Of a stretch of DNA of 64,000 bases, positions 63,351 to 64,000 are shown one piece after another. The notes under the pieces are model-generated. The model was not told where the DNA came from and did no database searches. It was given only the letters and a program-made list of their open reading frames with translations. Each line of letters begins with the position of its first letter. The stretch's first letter is position 1. Source of the stretch: Phlyctochytrium arcticum (Eukaryota; Chytridiomycota; Chytridiomycetes; Chytridiales; Chytridiaceae); contig JAHLKI010000005.1 in NCBI GenBank assembly GCA_025602905.1, forward strand, positions 1,178,001 to 1,242,000, read 5' to 3'. A program made the position numbers and the translations under genes.

Positions 63351-63483
63351 TGGTCATTTTGTGATTCCTTGAAGTTGTGTCTTTTCGAGTATCCTTGAGC
63401 AAAGTATTCAAGAAACAACAACCCAAACCCAAGTCTGCACCCGAGTCGAGTTTTTTGGTCCAATTAACCCATTTTGTACTTAA
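63351..63483. other. MULE3 5' untranslated DNA
   Basis: Between the MULE3 start codon and the right TIR; no other feature. Confidence 0.5.
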
Positions 63484-63607
63484 TAAGAGTTTATATCCCT
63501 CAATTTTAATTTATAACCGCCAAAACCGTCCTATTTTGTGAATTTGTAAAAAAACGTCCTATTTTGTGAATTTTGGTTCGAAACTGTCCTATTTTGTGTA
63601 ATTTGCC
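63484..63607 (-). repeat. MULE3 right terminal inverted repeat
   Basis: 124 bp, partner of 9037-9160; followed by AACTTTGAA (63608-63616). Confidence 0.92.
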
Positions 63608-63669
63608 AACTTTGAAACGTTTCTCATGTAACATCATAACAGTATCAATAAATTGTTTACCCTGAATAG

Positions 63670-64000
63670 AAGCTATTGTCAGTTGCAGCAGCAGTGAAGT
63701 CCAGAATAATGTTGCGTCTGAGCAGAGTGAAGGTACAACAATTCTCTGTTGGATGCTGCAATGGAGTAATTTTGTCTTACCCTTGGAATGGTAGAAGAAC
63801 ACTCGCGCGGATTCCATGAAGTGGGTTTTGATGGCGCTGGCAACCTCGCCAACGCAGCCGGCAAGCCTCGATCAGGAGATGATCAATCGGTCTGCGATGA
63901 CACGGGCGGACCTAGAAATGGTATGCAAATATACTGATGCAGCAAAGGTTCTTGCTCTGAATGATGGCGATTGCGCAGTATGGACGCCCCCACTTCCCCC
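63670..64000 (+). CDS. MULE5 transposase, following exons, cut by the window edge
   Basis: The acceptor at 63669 continues exon 1 (ends 9025) in phase. Exons about 63670-63739 (AIVSCSSSEVQNNVASEQSE) and about 63792-63912 (acidic/glycine-rich, HSRGFHEVGFDGAGNLAN) are separated by short GT-AG introns. The last one opens with WTPPLPP near 63980, exactly as in MULE2 before its FAR1-like domain. No lesion is seen in the visible part; the catalytic region is outside the window. Confidence 0.6.

Larger units (their letters stand above)
9037..63607 (-). mobile_element. MULE3, Mutator-like element expanded to 54.6 kb by nested insertions
   Basis: It is bounded by 124-bp TIRs (9037-9160 and 63484-63607) and a perfect 9-bp TSD, AACTTTGAA, at 9028-9036 and 63608-63616. 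The transposase gene is on the minus strand in pieces at 62320-63350, 22550-22871, 10960-11090 and 9234-9424. The pieces join in the right order and mostly in frame once three insertions with their own TSDs are removed: mariner, the 11.4-kb element and gypsy1. Subtracting them leaves 2138 bp, a normal MULE size. Several frameshifts make it inactive. Confidence 0.9.
8625..64000 (+). mobile_element. MULE5, Mutator-like element, right end outside the window
   Basis: The left terminal repeat starts at about 8625 (GGCGGCTGCCAAATCTGCA). It resembles the MULE2 terminal repeat (GGCGATTGCCAAATCTCC) and interrupts the Helitron Rep frame. Its gene begins at 8830 and resumes at 63670-64000. The 54.6-kb MULE3 nest sits in its first intron. 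The right end and TSD lie beyond the window, so the outer boundary is inferred. Confidence 0.65.

Overview
This window is eukaryotic, repeat-dense nuclear DNA, most likely from a fungus. The genes have short GT-AG introns of roughly 35-80 nt. The LTR elements prime from what looks like initiator tRNA-Met (PBS TGGTAGCACC on the element strand). One DDE transposase resembles a family I know mainly from mushroom-type fungi. No host housekeeping gene was recognised; almost everything from about 6.1 kb to the right edge is transposable element. The species cannot be named from the sequence.

Layout. 1-6143 is the left flank. It holds a broken multi-exon gene of unknown function (1399-4434) between inverted repeats, and an A-rich degenerate tandem repeat (5340-6143). 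A Helitron begins at about 6144 (HUH Rep gene 6335-8624). It is cut at about 8625 by a plus-strand Mutator-like element (MULE5) that runs off the right edge. Inside intron 1 of MULE5 sits a second, minus-strand MULE (MULE3, 9037-63607), bounded by 124-bp TIRs and a perfect 9-bp target-site duplication (TSD, AACTTTGAA). Without its insertions MULE3 would be about 2.1 kb. It was hit three times: by a Tc1/mariner with DD36E spacing (9425-10959, TA); by an 11.4-kb DNA transposon (11102-22538, 11-bp TSD CCTGGTAGCCA); and by a Ty3/gypsy chromovirus (22872-62314, TSD GTTCG).

The gypsy element is itself a nest. On its left, copia1 is inserted in gag; MULE1 is in copia1; a hAT element is in MULE1 (TSD AACGCGAT); and gypsy2 is in the hAT (TSD ACCTG). 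A second MULE (MULE2) sits in the copia1 5' LTR. On the right is a truncated gypsy4. Beyond it, a second LTR of the outer gypsy family abuts gypsy3, which lies in copia2, which lies in the outer 5' LTR. That order is best explained by a deletion-type recombination between two members of the outer gypsy family. The deepest path is eight levels: Helitron, MULE5, MULE3, gypsy1, copia1, MULE1, hAT, gypsy2.

Most interesting system. The 11.4-kb element at 11102-22538 has 41-bp TIRs, a multi-exon DDE-type transposase gene carrying an FNEWE motif, and two tandem copies plus a remnant of a coiled-coil / acidic / conserved-C-terminal-domain gene that I do not recognise. It looks like an autonomous transposon with a duplicated passenger or accessory gene. 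Gypsy2 has the most intact long ORF and 98.5% identical LTRs. Most other coding regions are broken by stops, frameshifts or deletions.
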